Shown here: one piece after another, positions 6,400 to 7,017 of the stretch
How the letters are laid out: each line of letters starts with the position of its first letter
Position numbering within the stretch: the stretch's first letter is position 1
Assembly (NCBI GenBank): GCA_041688385.1
Contig: JBDNIH010000320.1
Location: 1-7,017, forward strand
Direction: 5' to 3'
DNA length: 7,017 nt
Origin: UBA7662 sp041688385
Lineage (GTDB): Bacteria; Bacteroidota; Bacteroidia; UBA7662
Notes under the pieces: generated by a model
The model's input: only the letters and a program-made list of their open reading frames with translations
Told to the model about the DNA's origin: nothing
Databases searched by the model: none
Translations under genes and position numbers: made by a program

Positions 6400-6927
6400 T
6401 TAGGCGAGGTAAACGTCAATCAGGCCTTCGGGAAGACGGGTGTGTATGCTGCCGGCTTTTTTATCGACTTTGTAAACGAGGGTATCGTTTAATGGGCACA
6501 AGACCTCCTTACCCTGGTGATCAAAGGCAAGCAAATGTTGTTGAGGGGTTTCATAGACATCTAAGACAATACCAACTGGTCCGAGCAGGTCGTCGATTAC
6601 CTGCATGCCGCGCAATTCGTGGTAGTAGTACTGGTCCTCCCGTAAGGGTGGCAGTGCCTCAGCGGGCAGGTGAACACTGCTACCGAGCAAGTCGCGGGCA
6701 GTGGTTTCATCATCGATATCTTCGAATTTCAGCAATAACTCATCTCTACCCATCAGTTTTGAGCTGGAAATGAAAAAAGGGATCAGTTTACCCTTTTTAA
6801 AGAGATAGACTGACCCCAGTTTTTTATAATGTGCCGGATTGTCTACATCGAGTTTCAGAACGACTTCACCTTTAAATCCGTGTGTCCGTTCTAAGAAGCC
6901 GAGTTCAAATCCGTCAGCGAGTTTCAA
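6400..6927 (-). CDS. rimM: Ribosome maturation factor RimM, TTG start
   Basis: Binds protein uS19 and helps assemble the head of the 30S subunit. The 175-residue protein has the RimM N-terminal beta-barrel (ELGFLERTHGFKGEVVL near 8-24) and a PRC-barrel domain from about residue 97 (YYYHELRGMQVID, GPVGIVLDVYETPQQHLLAF), ending with LPEGLIDVYLA as usual for the family. The start is TTG at 6927-6925. The only upstream codon before an in-frame stop is GCT, because the rpsP TAA at 6933-6931 is in the same frame. The first internal Met is at residue 59, well inside the N-terminal domain. TTG is therefore the only reasonable start. It sits three bases from rpsP and one base from trmD, so translation is probably coupled along the operon. 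Confidence 0.94.
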   Translation of the reverse strand: MKLADGFELGFLERTHGFKGEVVLKLDVDNPAHYKKLGSVYLFKKGKLIPFFISSSKLMGRDELLLKFEDIDDETTARDLLGSSVHLPAEALPPLREDQYYYHELRGMQVIDDLLGPVGIVLDVYETPQQHLLAFDHQGKEVLCPLNDTLVYKVDKKAGSIHTRLPEGLIDVYLA

Positions 6928-6930
6928 AGC

Positions 6931-7017
6931 TTATTCAGCTGCTTTTTCTTCGTCTTCAGCAGCAGCTTCTTCAGCGGCAGGAGCTTCAGTAGCTTCTTCC
7001 GGAGCAACTTCTGCAAC
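6931..7017 (-). CDS. rpsP: 30S ribosomal protein S16 (bS16), acidic C-terminal tail only
   Basis: Only the last 28 codons and the TAA stop (6933-6931) are inside the window; the 5' end is beyond the right edge. The visible residues are almost entirely Ala, Glu, Pro and Val (VAEVAPEEATEAPAAEEA, then AAEDEEKAAE). The conserved S16 core is not visible. The call rests on position, directly upstream of rimM-trmD-rplS where rpsP normally stands, and on knowledge that bS16 of Bacteroidota commonly carries an Ala/Glu-rich extension. The stop is three bases from, and in the same frame as, the rimM TTG start. Confidence 0.78.
   Translation of the reverse strand, partial: VAEVAPEEATEAPAAEEAAAEDEEKAAE

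Noticed and set aside
6399..6419. Longer trmD start at 6419
   Set aside because: It adds seven residues not expected in TrmD and would overlap rimM; the ATG at 6398 gives the canonical MRIDILSVVP.
6492..6773. 93-codon + strand frame opposite rimM
   Set aside because: Antisense shadow of rimM, with an Arg/Pro-rich translation and no domain.

Overview
The window looks like ordinary chromosomal DNA of a member of the Bacteroidota, at roughly 44-45% GC by eye. Four things point there. Start codons lack clear Shine-Dalgarno sequences. Two gaps carry TAnnTTTG-like -7 boxes. There is a long AsmA-like envelope protein with a charged helical tail. The ribosomal protein bS16 ends in an Ala/Glu-rich acidic extension of the kind seen in this phylum. 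A more precise taxon cannot be read from the sequence; a saprospirian or chitinophagal lineage is only a guess.

Layout. The left two thirds is on the + strand. It holds the 3' part of manA (class I mannose-6-phosphate isomerase, cut by the window edge), then lipB (octanoyltransferase) overlapping manA by 4 bases. After a 69-base gap with a candidate promoter comes a 959-residue AsmA-like membrane-anchored protein. It shares one base with a 147-residue zinc deaminase that closely resembles fungal cytosine deaminase (Fcy1 type). The right third is on the - strand and is the classic rpsP-rimM-trmD-rplS ribosome/tRNA-modification cluster. rpsP is cut by the right edge. The first three genes are separated by only 1-3 bases; rplS follows after 90 bases with its own candidate promoter. 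The cluster ends in a strong intrinsic terminator (5224-5260).

The two blocks converge on a gap of about 240 bases (5036-5276). This gap holds a weak AT-rich inverted repeat, the rplS terminator and an open frame without a start codon that may be a gene remnant or chance. No RNA genes, mobile elements, CRISPR arrays or phage genes were seen.

How the genes relate. The right block is one functional unit: small- and large-subunit proteins, a 30S maturation factor and the tRNA m1G37 methyltransferase. The left block mixes unrelated housekeeping functions (sugar-phosphate isomerisation, lipoate attachment, envelope lipid homeostasis, pyrimidine salvage) joined by very tight gene spacing. I found no convincing new multi-gene system. 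The points most worth a second look are the Fcy1-type deaminase coupled to the AsmA gene, the helical tail on that AsmA protein, and the unusual rpsP/rimM junction with a TTG start.
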